Source of the DNA: Sediminitomix flava
Lineage (GTDB): Bacteria > Bacteroidota > Bacteroidia > Cytophagales > Flammeovirgaceae
Direction of reading: 5' to 3'
DNA length: 64,000 nt
NCBI RefSeq assembly: GCF_003149185.1
Contig: NZ_QGDO01000001.1
Location: forward strand, 124,001-188,000
Every line of letters begins with the position of its first letter. The first letter of the stretch is position 1. Below, in pieces: positions 1 to 8,601 of this stretch. The position numbers were made by a program, and so were the translations under genes. Under the pieces are notes generated by a model. The model made no database searches and was not told where the DNA came from. It saw only the letters and a program-made list of their open reading frames with translations.

Positions 1-147
1 TCGAAAACAAACCCATTAACTTTCATTCACACCACAACCCTACCAATCAATCCTTTTTTACCCCAATAAAACCTTTAAAACTCATTTGCGGTGAATATAG
101 TATCAAACAAAGCTAAAATGGTCGAAACTATTGATTTTCAAACCCAC

Positions 148-155
148 TACTTTTG
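148..155 (+). promoter_or_regulatory. Possible -7 promoter element for the hydroxyproline operon
   Basis: TACTTTTG fits the Bacteroidota -7 consensus TAnnTTTG and lies 46 bases before the first start codon of the cluster. No TTG-type -33 element is found at the usual distance of about 19 bases, so the call rests on one half of the promoter. The rest of bases 1-200 is AT-rich and holds no gene I can support. Confidence 0.35.
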
Positions 156-200
156 CAACAGATCATTTAATAAATCTGATAACTCAAAAACCACACAGAT

Positions 201-1133
201 ATGAAATTAACCTGGAAAGGTGTATATCCTGCGGTAACAACTAAGTTTACCAATGAGGATACTTTAGATTTGGTAAACTTCTCTAAAAACATTGAAGCTC
301 AAGTAAATGCTGGTGTAGATGGTATCATTCTAGGAGGAACGCTCGGAGAAGCAAGCACATTAGATACAAATGAAAAATCGCTATTAGTAAAGACAACAGT
401 AGATCAGTTAGAAGGAAAGTTACCTGTTATTATAAACATTGCAGAAGCGTCTACCAGAGATGCGATCAAAGCGGCAGAACAAGCACAAAAAGATGGTGCT
501 ACTGGTTTAATGATGCTCCCGCCTATGCGCTATAAAGCAACAGACTTTGAAACTGTCACTTACTTTAAAGAAGTAGCTAGAAGCACTGATCTTCCGATTA
601 TGATCTACAATAACCCTGTAGATTACAAGATTGAGGTAACACTTGATATGTTTGATGCTTTATCTTCTGAATCAAATATTCAAGCGGTTAAAGAGTCTAC
701 TAGGGATATTTCAAATGTCACTCGTATGCAATCAGCTTTTGGTGAGCGTTACAAGGTACTCACAGGGGTTGATACGCTTGCGATGGAAAGTTTGGTTATG
801 GGTGCTGACGGATGGGTTGCAGGACTTGTATGTGCTTTTCCAAGAGAAACCGTTGCCATCTTCAAACTCGTAAAAGCAGGGCTTATCAAAGAGGCGAGAG
901 CAATCTATCAATGGTTCTTACCACTCTTAGAGTTGGATATTAATGCTCAATTGGTACAAAATATCAAACTAGCTGAAGTGGCAACAGGATTAGGTACTGA
1001 AAATGTAAGAGCACCTCGTCTTCCGCTACAAGGAGCTGAAAGAGAACGAGTGCTCCAAATCATTCAAGAAGGAATTGCTTCAAGACCAGAACTGCCTGAT
1101 TACTTAAACCTTGAAAACCTTCAAACTGTATAA
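201..1133 (+). CDS. DapA/NAL-family lyase, probable 1-pyrroline-4-hydroxy-2-carboxylate deaminase
   Basis: This 310-residue protein belongs to the dihydrodipicolinate synthase/N-acetylneuraminate lyase family of class I aldolase barrels. Visible hallmarks are the GGTLGE phosphate/carboxylate loop near residue 45, Tyr136 in IYNNP and the Schiff-base Lys164 in AVKEST. In hydroxyproline pathways such an enzyme deaminates and dehydrates 1-pyrroline-4-hydroxy-2-carboxylate to 2-oxoglutarate semialdehyde in the cytosol. The assignment over DapA comes from context: a semialdehyde dehydrogenase begins right after its stop codon, and a hydroxyproline epimerase and a D-amino acid oxidoreductase follow. 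Family membership is seen; substrate is inferred. A KDG-aldolase-like or 5-keto-4-deoxyglucarate dehydratase activity is the main alternative. Confidence 0.85.
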   Translation: MKLTWKGVYPAVTTKFTNEDTLDLVNFSKNIEAQVNAGVDGIILGGTLGEASTLDTNEKSLLVKTTVDQLEGKLPVIINIAEASTRDAIKAAEQAQKDGATGLMMLPPMRYKATDFETVTYFKEVARSTDLPIMIYNNPVDYKIEVTLDMFDALSSESNIQAVKESTRDISNVTRMQSAFGERYKVLTGVDTLAMESLVMGADGWVAGLVCAFPRETVAIFKLVKAGLIKEARAIYQWFLPLLELDINAQLVQNIKLAEVATGLGTENVRAPRLPLQGAERERVLQIIQEGIASRPELPDYLNLENLQTV

Positions 1134-2651
1134 ATGATGCTACAGGATACCCCGATAACAACAACTGCGCTTAAAGTTTCTCCTTCTTCAGAAGCCGAAA
1201 TGATTCAAGCCGTAAAAGATGCTCAAGAAGCCTTTGGAATTCTTAAAGAAAAGACAAAAGAAGAGATTGCTGAATTTCTAGATACAATTGCCTATGAAAT
1301 TTTAGCACTTGGTGATGATCTGATCGCTGTCGCAATGGAGGAATCTAATCTTCCCTCTGCTCGTCTGACAGCAGAAAGAGGTCGTACCATGAACCAACTC
1401 AAAATGTTTGCTTCTGTAGTACGAGAAGGAAGTTGGGTAGACGCTGTTATAGACCTACCCGATCCTAACCGAAGTCCTTTACCAAAGCCAGATCTGAGGA
1501 AAATGTCACGTCCTATTGGGCCAGTTGTAGTATTCGGAGCAAGTAATTTCCCTTTGGCTTTTTCAACGGCTGGGGGAGATACAGCATCTGCACTTGCATC
1601 GGGGAATCCTGTGATCGTGAAAGCACACGAAGGTCATTTGAAAACAGATCAATTGGTTTCAAAAGCGATTGAGCGTGCCATCGAAAAATGTGATTTCCCA
1701 AAAGGAACATTCACTTCTTTGGTAGGAAAAGATTTTTCACTTGCTCAATCGCTTATCATGCAAGATGAAGTGAAAGCTGTAGCTTTTACAGGTTCATATT
1801 TCGGAGGAAAAGCCATTTATGATATGGTACAGAAAAGAACAGAACCTATTCCTGTTTTTGCAGAAATGGGAAGTACGAACCCTGTTCTTCTTCTTCCAAA
1901 AGAACTTGAAATAAATGCTCAATCTTGGGCTGAAAAACTAGCTCAATCCATCAATCTTGGAGCAGGACAATTCTGTACAAATCCTGGTTTGATATTAGCT
2001 GTTCAAACTCCAGTTGTTGAACAGTTTCTTGAAAGTTTAGAAGCAGAATTCAAGAAAAACATTCCAAATACAATGCTTAATGAAAAAATCAGCAAGCATT
2101 ATACCAAAGGGCGGGAAGCTCTTTTGAGCAATGAGGAAGTTGAGCTGATTACAGATTCTGATCAGTCTGCAACTGAACTACAAGGACAACCTTCTCTAGC
2201 AAAAGTTGATGGGAAATCTTTTGTAAATAATAAAGCTTTAAAAGAGGAAGTCTTTGGCCCGTTATCACTCATTGTTCTTTGTGAAAACGAAGAAGAACTC
2301 AAAGAAGTAATCAATAGCTTGGAAGGTCAATTGACTGCTACAATTATTGGGACTGAAGAAGATATTAAGATAAACACTGATGCTATAATACTACTCGAAA
2401 GCAGAGTCGGTCGCCTCATTTTTAATGGTGTTCCTACAGGTGTAGAAGTCGGGTATGCTATGCAACATGGCGGACCATTCCCTTCCACTACTGATTCAAG
2501 ATTTACCTCTGTAGGAATGGATGCCCTCAAAAGATTTGTACGACCAGTTTGCTACCAAGATAGTCCAGAAGCTTTTCTACCTAAAGCTTTGCAATTGAGT
2601 AATCCGCTAAACATTTGGCAAAAGGTAGATGGTAAACTGAAAAAAAACTAA
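1134..2651 (+). CDS. Aldehyde dehydrogenase, probable 2-oxoglutarate semialdehyde dehydrogenase
   Basis: A 505-residue NAD(P)-dependent aldehyde dehydrogenase. The catalytic Cys281 sits in GAGQFCTNPG and the general base Glu244 in FAEMGSTNP; the TGSYFGG loop around residue 224 is the cofactor-binding GSxxxG. The FAEMGSTNP and QFCTNPG forms are typical of the 2,5-dioxovalerate dehydrogenase branch. It would oxidise 2-oxoglutarate semialdehyde to 2-oxoglutarate, the last step of trans-4-hydroxyproline breakdown. Its ATG follows the stop codon of the deaminase without a gap, so the two are almost certainly translationally coupled; a second ATG one codon later is an equally possible start. The substrate is inferred from family branch and neighbours. 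Confidence 0.88.
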   Translation: MMLQDTPITTTALKVSPSSEAEMIQAVKDAQEAFGILKEKTKEEIAEFLDTIAYEILALGDDLIAVAMEESNLPSARLTAERGRTMNQLKMFASVVREGSWVDAVIDLPDPNRSPLPKPDLRKMSRPIGPVVVFGASNFPLAFSTAGGDTASALASGNPVIVKAHEGHLKTDQLVSKAIERAIEKCDFPKGTFTSLVGKDFSLAQSLIMQDEVKAVAFTGSYFGGKAIYDMVQKRTEPIPVFAEMGSTNPVLLLPKELEINAQSWAEKLAQSINLGAGQFCTNPGLILAVQTPVVEQFLESLEAEFKKNIPNTMLNEKISKHYTKGREALLSNEEVELITDSDQSATELQGQPSLAKVDGKSFVNNKALKEEVFGPLSLIVLCENEEELKEVINSLEGQLTATIIGTEEDIKINTDAIILLESRVGRLIFNGVPTGVEVGYAMQHGGPFPSTTDSRFTSVGMDALKRFVRPVCYQDSPEAFLPKALQLSNPLNIWQKVDGKLKKN

Positions 2652-2657
2652 CACAAC

Positions 2658-3620
2658 ATGCTTCAAGTAGACAAAGGTGACGTATTACATACTTTGAATT
2701 TCCCATCCTTGATCGAAAGCCTTGAGAAAGCTTTCGGTCGGGGGGAAATCAGAGTGCCTCAAAGACACCATCATGAATATGTGGGAAATTTGGGAAAGAA
2801 TACTTCTACTCTTCTACTCATGCCTGCATGGGAAGAGGGAGGATATTTAGGAGTCAAATTAGTAACGGTTTCTCCTGATAATCACGAATTCGATTTACCC
2901 TCTATCCAAGGTGTTTATTTGCTAATGGATGCAAAAACAGGAATTCCATTGGCTAGTATAGATGCTCCGAGTCTGACTGCAAGACGAACTGCCGCAGCTT
3001 CAGCTCTTGCCTCAAAACTTCTTTCTCGTAAAGATTCATCCTCTTTACTCATGATTGGCACTGGCAGTTTAGCGCCAGAATTGATCAGAGCACATCGTAC
3101 TGTACGATCGATAGAGAACGTATTTATTTGGGGTAGAAGAATTGAAAAAGCTGAATCTGTCAAGCAAGAACTAGCAGCGGAAGGAATAGAAGTAAATGTA
3201 GTTTCAGATTATATCGAATACTTAAACAAAGTAGATATCATTAGCTGTGCTACATTAAGTAAAACACCTTTAGTCTTTGGAAAACATTTGAAAGAAGGTC
3301 AGCATATCGATCTAGTTGGAGCTTATAAGCCCGACATGAGAGAAGCTGATGATGCTTTAATAAAAAGTGTCAAACTCTTCGTGGATAGTAAAACGACTGC
3401 GGTAAAAGAAACCGGCGATTTATTTATCCCGATGCAAGAAGGAAGTATAACATTTGATCACATAATAGACGACCTCTTTGGCCTGTGCAGTACTGGAAAA
3501 ACAGGGCGAACAAATGACCAACAAATCACATGTTTCAAGTCGGTTGGTCACGCGCTCGAAGATCTTGTTGCTGCACGATTGGTCAAAGAAAACCTCGAAC
3601 CTGAAACCACTTTTAAATAA
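2658..3620 (+). CDS. Ornithine cyclodeaminase/mu-crystallin family, probable 1-pyrroline-2-carboxylate reductase
   Basis: A 320-residue Rossmann-fold protein of the OCD/mu-crystallin family. The nucleotide loop GTGSLA (residues 134-139) follows the family arrangement GTGxQA with Leu in place of Gln, and TARRTAAASALAS upstream is the conserved substrate-side motif. In trans-3-hydroxyproline catabolism a member of this family (LhpI in the literature) reduces 1-pyrroline-2-carboxylate, the dehydratase product, to L-proline. The presence of a Thr-type trans-3-hydroxyproline dehydratase at 6096-7151 makes this role more likely than ornithine cyclodeaminase. It starts 6 bases after the aldehyde dehydrogenase stop, inside the same operon. 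Confidence 0.82.
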   Translation: MLQVDKGDVLHTLNFPSLIESLEKAFGRGEIRVPQRHHHEYVGNLGKNTSTLLLMPAWEEGGYLGVKLVTVSPDNHEFDLPSIQGVYLLMDAKTGIPLASIDAPSLTARRTAAASALASKLLSRKDSSSLLMIGTGSLAPELIRAHRTVRSIENVFIWGRRIEKAESVKQELAAEGIEVNVVSDYIEYLNKVDIISCATLSKTPLVFGKHLKEGQHIDLVGAYKPDMREADDALIKSVKLFVDSKTTAVKETGDLFIPMQEGSITFDHIIDDLFGLCSTGKTGRTNDQQITCFKSVGHALEDLVAARLVKENLEPETTFK

Positions 3621-3627
3621 CTAACGA

Positions 3628-4629
3628 ATGAGTAAAAAAACATTTTTTTGTATAGACGCACATACCTGTGGTAACCCAGTTCGCGTAGTTGCAGGAGGTG
3701 GTCCCTTATTGGAAGGGGCCACTATGAGTGAAAAAAGACAACATTTTCTCAAAGAATTTGATTGGATCAGAAAAGGCTTAATGTTCGAACCACGAGGTCA
3801 TGATATGATGTCGGGAAGTATTCTTTACCCTCCTTCTGACCCTAAAAATGACATGGGAGTTCTCTTTATTGAAACGAGTGGTTGCTTGCCTATGTGTGGT
3901 CATGGAACAATCGGGACTGTTACTGTTGCTATTGAAGAAGGATTAATCATTCCTAAAACAGAAGGAGTCCTAAACCTTGAAACACCCGCAGGATTAGTCA
4001 GAGTTGTCTACACACAAGAAGACAATAAGGTCACTTCTGTTCGTCTCACCAATATTCCATCTTACCTTGAAGCAAATGACTTAAGTATTGATTGTGAAGA
4101 ATTAGGAACACTCAAATTAGATGTTGCTTACGGAGGAAATTTCTATGCAATTGTGGATCCACAAGAGAATTTTAGAGGTATAGAAAACTACACTGCAGAT
4201 CAGCTTATTGGTTGGAGTCGAGAAATAAGGACAAAACTCAATGAGAAATACGTTTTTGTTCATCCTGAAAATGATACCATCAAAGGACTTAGCCATTTAC
4301 TCTGGACAGGCTCCACACTTTCTGAAGATGCAACCGCTCGAAATGCCGTTTTCTACGGAGATAAAGCCATTGACCGATCGCCTTGCGGAACAGGAACTTC
4401 AGCTCGTATGGCACAATGGTACACCCAAGGTAAACTTTCGCCCAACGAAGAATTTGTCCATGAAAGTATTATTGGTTCAAAGTTCATCGGAAGAATAGAA
4501 GAAGAAACCATCTTGGCAGGAAGAAAGGCTATTGTACCAAGCATTGAAGGTTGGGCAAGAGTAACAGGCTATAACAATATTATTTTGGATACAGACGATC
4601 CGTATGTAGAAGGATTTCAAGTCATTTAA
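3628..4629 (+). CDS. 4-hydroxyproline 2-epimerase (proline racemase family)
   Basis: A 333-residue proline racemase-family enzyme with both catalytic cysteines: Cys90 in PMCGHGTIG and Cys253 in DRSPCGTGT. Two cysteines allow two-base proton exchange at the alpha carbon, so this is an epimerase/racemase and not a dehydratase. With the downstream FAD oxidoreductase and the upstream deaminase, the expected reaction is trans-4-hydroxy-L-proline to cis-4-hydroxy-D-proline. Proline racemase activity cannot be excluded from sequence alone. The gene starts 7 bases after the reductase and ends 3 bases before the oxidoreductase, inside one tight operon. Confidence 0.87.
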   Translation: MSKKTFFCIDAHTCGNPVRVVAGGGPLLEGATMSEKRQHFLKEFDWIRKGLMFEPRGHDMMSGSILYPPSDPKNDMGVLFIETSGCLPMCGHGTIGTVTVAIEEGLIIPKTEGVLNLETPAGLVRVVYTQEDNKVTSVRLTNIPSYLEANDLSIDCEELGTLKLDVAYGGNFYAIVDPQENFRGIENYTADQLIGWSREIRTKLNEKYVFVHPENDTIKGLSHLLWTGSTLSEDATARNAVFYGDKAIDRSPCGTGTSARMAQWYTQGKLSPNEEFVHESIIGSKFIGRIEEETILAGRKAIVPSIEGWARVTGYNNIILDTDDPYVEGFQVI

Positions 4630-4632
4630 GAA

Positions 4633-5877
4633 ATGGAAAAAGTAGTAATTATCGGAGGCGGAATTATCGGTCTTTCTTCCGCTTATTATTTGTTGAAAGA
4701 AGGCTACGATGTAACCCTTATTGACAAAAAAGATTTTAAAGATGGAGCCTCACAAGTAAATGCGGGATTGATAGTCCCTAGTCATATCGTGCCTCTTTCA
4801 GCTCCCGGAATGATCGAAAAAGGAATCAAATGGATGTTTGACTCATCAAGTCCATTTTACCTAAAACCTCGTCTCAATCTTCCACTCATGAAATGGGGAT
4901 ACCGCTTCTACCGATCTGCTACCAAAGAACATGTTTCCAAATGTGTTCCCATTCTTAGAGACTTCAATGTATTCAGTAAAGAACTTTATCAGTCTTTAGC
5001 ATCCGAATTAGAATTCCAGTTGCATGGCAAAGGGCTTCTAATGCTCTATCGTGATGCTGAGACTGAAAAAGAAGAAATAGAAACGGCTCATCTTGCCAAT
5101 AAATCAGGCGTAAAAGCAGAAATTTTAAGTGCTCAAGAAGTTCATAACTTGCAAGGAGGTTTAATTGAAGACATCAGAGGTGGCGTGTATTTCCCAGGAG
5201 ATGCCCACCTAAATCCTTCTCAAGTGATTCAATCACTCTATCAAGCCATTCTAAAACTTGGAGGTAGAGTTGTATCAAAAGAAACTGTTCAAAAAATTGA
5301 ATGGGATAGCAAAGGAATCAGAAGAGTAGAAGGAAAAAGTGGTGCGTTTTACAAAGCTGATAAATTCCTTTTTGCTACAGGAAATTGGCTTCCTGAGCTT
5401 ACTAAACAACTTGGATTCTCTCCATTGATGCAAGCAGGAAAAGGCTATAGCATTACTAAAAATCAAATGGAAGACAAACTGCAAATTCCATGTATTCTAG
5501 CCGACGAAAGTGTTGCGATGACTCCAATAGGTGATCAGATGAGAGTAGCAGGAACAATGGAAATCAACGGTGCAAATGAACGCATTAGTAAAAAAAGAGT
5601 TCAAGGCATCTGTTCTGCAGTAGAAAAATATTTCCCAAACTATAAAATGGAATTACCTTCTAGTGAAAACATTCAATGGGGATTCAGACCATGTACACCA
5701 GACGGACTTCCATATTTAGGAAAGTTGAAATCGCATCAGAATGTTTTTATTTCCGCAGGTCATGCTATGATGGGAATGAGCTTAGGCCCTGCCAGTGGAA
5801 AACTTTTAGCAGAATTGATTTCGGGAAAAGAATTGAGTTTATCCATAGATGCTTTCAACCCTAATCGATTTGACTAA
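4633..5877 (+). CDS. FAD-dependent D-amino acid oxidoreductase, probable D-hydroxyproline dehydrogenase
   Basis: A 414-residue DAO-family flavoprotein. The N terminus carries the dinucleotide-binding GGGIIG (residues 8-13), followed about 20 residues later by the acidic LIDK end of the second strand; the C-terminal GFRPCTPDGLPYLG and AGHAMMGMSLGPASGK are conserved FAD/substrate motifs of DadA-like enzymes. It would oxidise cis-4-hydroxy-D-proline to 1-pyrroline-4-hydroxy-2-carboxylate, between the epimerase and the deaminase of this cluster. DadA-type D-alanine dehydrogenase is the closest alternative. It is the last gene of the tight five-gene run; a 218-base gap with inverted repeats follows. 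Confidence 0.85.
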   Translation: MEKVVIIGGGIIGLSSAYYLLKEGYDVTLIDKKDFKDGASQVNAGLIVPSHIVPLSAPGMIEKGIKWMFDSSSPFYLKPRLNLPLMKWGYRFYRSATKEHVSKCVPILRDFNVFSKELYQSLASELEFQLHGKGLLMLYRDAETEKEEIETAHLANKSGVKAEILSAQEVHNLQGGLIEDIRGGVYFPGDAHLNPSQVIQSLYQAILKLGGRVVSKETVQKIEWDSKGIRRVEGKSGAFYKADKFLFATGNWLPELTKQLGFSPLMQAGKGYSITKNQMEDKLQIPCILADESVAMTPIGDQMRVAGTMEINGANERISKKRVQGICSAVEKYFPNYKMELPSSENIQWGFRPCTPDGLPYLGKLKSHQNVFISAGHAMMGMSLGPASGKLLAELISGKELSLSIDAFNPNRFD

Positions 5878-5907
5878 TACTTGAATACTAGGAAAACGGG
5901 TAATCCT

Positions 5908-6027
5908 ATCCTTAGAATTTGCGAAGCTATCTAAGGATTTATCTATGAAAGCAAGAGTCTGAAGACTCTAATTTCCATTTCTTAATTCGAAGATGCTGCA
6001 CTCGCTCACTTCGTTAATTCTTCGAAT
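5908..6027. repeat. Three successive inverted repeats between hydroxyproline genes
   Basis: The gap between the oxidoreductase and the dehydratase holds three hairpins in 120 bases: ATCCTTAGA (5908-5916) with TCTAAGGAT (5930-5938); AGAGTCT (5954-5960) with AGACTCT (5963-5969); ATTCGAAGA (5985-5993) with TCTTCGAAT (6019-6027). None is followed by a clear T run, so simple termination is not obvious. They may form a processed spacer that uncouples the last gene, or be a dispersed intergenic repeat. A related but weaker arrangement sharing CTCGCT and CTTCGTTA lies near 37634-37670. Confidence 0.6.
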
Positions 6028-6095
6028 AGAATACCCATAATCATTTGCCCTAGTACTGAAGCTCTTTCTTCAATCTGACTTTTACCAAACACAAG

Positions 6096-7151
6096 ATGAA
6101 TAACACCATACAAAACCGCCTTAATACGACTTTAGAAATCCCAGAAAACTTTCTTCAGATCGAGACCATAGATATGCACACTGGCGGAGAACCACTAAGA
6201 GTAATTCTGAATGGCTTCCCTGAATTGAAAGGGAATTCGGTACTCGAATACCGAAAAGATGCCATGAACAATTACGATCACCTTCGTAAAGCATTGATGT
6301 GGGAACCTAGAGGACATACCGATATGTATGGTTGTATTCTTGTACCCCCAAACTCAGAAGAAGCAGATTTTGGAATTTTATTCATTCACAACGAGGGCTA
6401 TTCTACCATGTGTGGACATGCCATTATTGCCATTACAAAGTTAGCCATTCAAATGGGTTGGAAAGAGAAAAGCTACCCAACTACCGAATTTCAGATTGAT
6501 GCTCCTTGTGGCAGAATTCACTCTTTTGCTCAGCTAGATGAAAATGGAAAAGTCATCGATATCTCGTTTCACTGTGTGCCTAGTTATTTGGTCGCTCAAG
6601 ATCTAGAAATCACCCTACCTGAAATTGGTACGATAAAATATGATTTGGCTTTTGGAGGTGCATACTATGCTTACTTAGATGCTAAACAAGTTGGTTTAGG
6701 CCTAATTCCAGAAAACAATAGAAAGCTTATTGAACTTGGTATACAGATCAAAAAGGAAGTGAATCGGACTCAAGATATAAACCATCCTTTTGAAGAAGAT
6801 TTGAGTTTTTTGTATGGTACTATTTTCATTGATGAGGCCAAAGATAAAAACAATCACAGCAGAAATGTCTGTGTATTTGCCGATGGAGAAGTTGATCGGT
6901 CACCAACTGGGAGTGGTGTTTCTGGGAGAATCGCTATTCATGAAGCGAAAAAAGAAATAAGTGATGAGGAAATCATCAAAATAGAAAGTATTACAGGGAG
7001 TGTATTTTCAGGAAAAGTACATCAGAAAATAACTTTCGGTGAATATCGTGCTGTTATTCCCGAAGTCAGTGGCTCGGCTTACATTACTGGTAAGCATACC
7101 TTTCTTATTGACCCAGAAGATCCATTTAGAGATGGATTCTTTCTAAGATAG
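6096..7151 (+). CDS. trans-3-hydroxy-L-proline dehydratase (proline racemase family)
   Basis: A 351-residue proline racemase-family protein in which the first catalytic Cys is kept (Cys106 in TMCGHAIIA) but the second is Thr271 in DRSPTGSG. The Cys/Thr pair is the known mark of trans-3-hydroxy-L-proline dehydratase, including human L3HYPDH; loss of the second thiol turns the epimerase chemistry into water elimination, giving 1-pyrroline-2-carboxylate. The OCD-family reductase at 2658-3620 would then yield L-proline. It is longer at the N terminus than the epimerase paralogue by about 17 residues. It follows a 218-base spacer and ends before a bidirectional terminator. Confidence 0.88.
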   Translation: MNNTIQNRLNTTLEIPENFLQIETIDMHTGGEPLRVILNGFPELKGNSVLEYRKDAMNNYDHLRKALMWEPRGHTDMYGCILVPPNSEEADFGILFIHNEGYSTMCGHAIIAITKLAIQMGWKEKSYPTTEFQIDAPCGRIHSFAQLDENGKVIDISFHCVPSYLVAQDLEITLPEIGTIKYDLAFGGAYYAYLDAKQVGLGLIPENNRKLIELGIQIKKEVNRTQDINHPFEEDLSFLYGTIFIDEAKDKNNHSRNVCVFADGEVDRSPTGSGVSGRIAIHEAKKEISDEEIIKIESITGSVFSGKVHQKITFGEYRAVIPEVSGSAYITGKHTFLIDPEDPFRDGFFLR

Positions 7152-7176
7152 TGTTTATTTGGTTTAGTGATAGAAT

Positions 7177-7238
7177 TCACCCTTCATGTAAAAAGTAGCT
7201 CCATTTTGGAGCTTTCTTTTTTTCAACACGAAGGGTGA
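7177..7238. terminator. Nested hairpin terminator between convergent genes
   Basis: AGCTCC (7197-7202) pairs with GGAGCT (7208-7213), followed by TTCTTTTTTT on the plus strand. An outer arm pair TCACCCTTC (7177-7185) and GAAGGGTGA (7230-7238) encloses it. It can end the hydroxyproline transcript on the plus strand and, less strongly, the acyl-CoA-binding protein transcript on the minus strand. Confidence 0.8.
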
Positions 7239-7244
7239 TTGTTT

Positions 7245-7499
7245 TTATTGATTAGCTAATTCATTCACTAAGTCAACGTACTGTTGCATAGCTGCTTCAG
7301 AAGAAGTTCCTTCCAACTTTTTCCAAGCATCCCATTTTGCCATAGCTTTAAAGTCAAAACCCATTGGTCTTTCTGTCTGAATATCCCCTTCTGTTGCTTG
7401 CTTAAAAAGAGAATATAAACTCAAAAGTTGATCATTGGAAGGCATTTTAGTCAATTCCTTAGACTTCTTTACCGCTAATTCAAATGCTTCTTGAGACAT
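7245..7499 (-). CDS. Acyl-CoA-binding protein (ACBP)
   Basis: An 84-residue, single-domain four-helix ACBP of normal family length. The ligand-binding positions are visible: Tyr29 and Lys33 in LYSLFKQAT, TERPMGFDF at 42-50, and Lys55-Trp56 in KWDAWKKL. The family binds medium- and long-chain acyl-CoA esters in the cytosol and buffers or delivers them. ACBP is nearly universal in eukaryotes and patchy in bacteria but recurrent in Bacteroidota. The gene stands alone, so its partner pathway is not shown by context; fabH lies 5 kb away and is not in the same operon. Confidence 0.9.
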   Translation of the reverse strand: MSQEAFELAVKKSKELTKMPSNDQLLSLYSLFKQATEGDIQTERPMGFDFKAMAKWDAWKKLEGTSSEAAMQQYVDLVNELANQ

Positions 7500-7599
7500 A
7501 ATATCTATTTTAGTTAGTTAGTAATAGTTAAACATGTGTTTATATACTATACACCTGTACAGTATAGCCTCTAATATAATGAATAGACATTCATTTTCT

Positions 7600-8598
7600 A
7601 TGCAAAATTCAATTAAATGTATCACATACGTTTGCTCAAAAAGAAGTTTGAAGGAATTTCAACTTTATATGCTTGCGTTTGCGTTTTTTATATGTTCAAG
7701 TTGTGATCTAAATCAGAATGGAGAGTCACAAGATGTCACGGTAATTTCTTGGAATGCAAAAGAGCTTTTTGACATGAAAGGCCTCAAAAAGCGATTACCC
7801 AACTTTAGAGAATTAATTGGGGACCAGAAACCTGATATTATTCTACTTCAAGAGTTTACATCCATAGAACAAGTAGAGGCTCTTGCTGAAGCACTTAAGT
7901 TAGAAAATTGGTCTTTGAGTTGTTCAGACTTCAATATGAAAGATCACAATCGTTTTAACTCTTTCGAAGTAGCGATACTCAGTAGGTTCCCCCTATCTAA
8001 TGTAACGGAATACGATCCATACCCTGAGAGAAGAAAGCGTAAAAATTATCCTTTTGAAAAACCACTTGAGGTACAAGATAAATCTTATGAAAAAATACGA
8101 ACATCAAGAGGCTTTTTAGTTGCTGAAATAGAAGAGTTAAAACTGATGATCGGTATTGTCCACCTAAAATCTTCTATCGGAAAGGAAGGTGAACTAGATT
8201 ACAGAAATGCGCAAAAAAGAGAATTCGTTACAATCGCTCTCACTGAGACACTAAATACTTTATCCAATAACAAAACAGATGATTGGCATATCTTGATTGG
8301 TGGAGATTTTAATGTTGGGCATTCTGATAAAGTAAAAAATGGGAAAGATCTTTTTGATGATGTAAACGATGGCTATGATGATACGCATGCAATACTTACC
8401 GAACCTTTAATTGGAGATATTAAATTCACAAATGCCCTAGCTAAATTCAATACAACAACCTATCCGAGTTATAAAGGTTCTCCAATAGATAATCTATATG
8501 TAAATGAAGGGACAAAATTCAAGTCTTCTGAAATCATAAAAAACGCTTATGGTTCTGATCATTACCCTGTAAAAGTAGTCCTTGAACTTCAACCTTAG
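7600..8598 (+). CDS. Endonuclease/exonuclease/phosphatase-family putative lipoprotein
   Basis: The protein shows EEP-superfamily motifs in order: ISWNAKELFD near the N terminus, PDIILLQEF with the catalytic Glu, IVHLKSS, GGDFNVG and a C-terminal SDHYPV with the catalytic Asp-His. These enzymes are metal-dependent phosphodiesterases (DNase I, sphingomyelinase, inositol phosphatase types). A hydrophobic stretch LYMLAFAFFICSSC directly before the catalytic domain suggests an exported, possibly lipid-anchored protein, though CSSC is a loose lipobox. The frame is open from ATG 7534; ATGs at 7579, 7600 and 7669 are possible. I chose 7600 because it keeps basic residues before the hydrophobic core. 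The substrate is unknown. It ends 3 bases before a convergent gene. Confidence 0.75.
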   Translation: MQNSIKCITYVCSKRSLKEFQLYMLAFAFFICSSCDLNQNGESQDVTVISWNAKELFDMKGLKKRLPNFRELIGDQKPDIILLQEFTSIEQVEALAEALKLENWSLSCSDFNMKDHNRFNSFEVAILSRFPLSNVTEYDPYPERRKRKNYPFEKPLEVQDKSYEKIRTSRGFLVAEIEELKLMIGIVHLKSSIGKEGELDYRNAQKREFVTIALTETLNTLSNNKTDDWHILIGGDFNVGHSDKVKNGKDLFDDVNDGYDDTHAILTEPLIGDIKFTNALAKFNTTTYPSYKGSPIDNLYVNEGTKFKSSEIIKNAYGSDHYPVKVVLELQP

Positions 8599-8601
8599 CT
8601 A

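Noticed and set aside
7530-7567. AAACA-TG-TGTTT and CTATAC-N9-GTATAG small palindromes between the ACBP and nuclease genes
   Set aside because: Short arms in AT-rich DNA, and the uncertain start of the nuclease gene means their position relative to a promoter cannot be judged.
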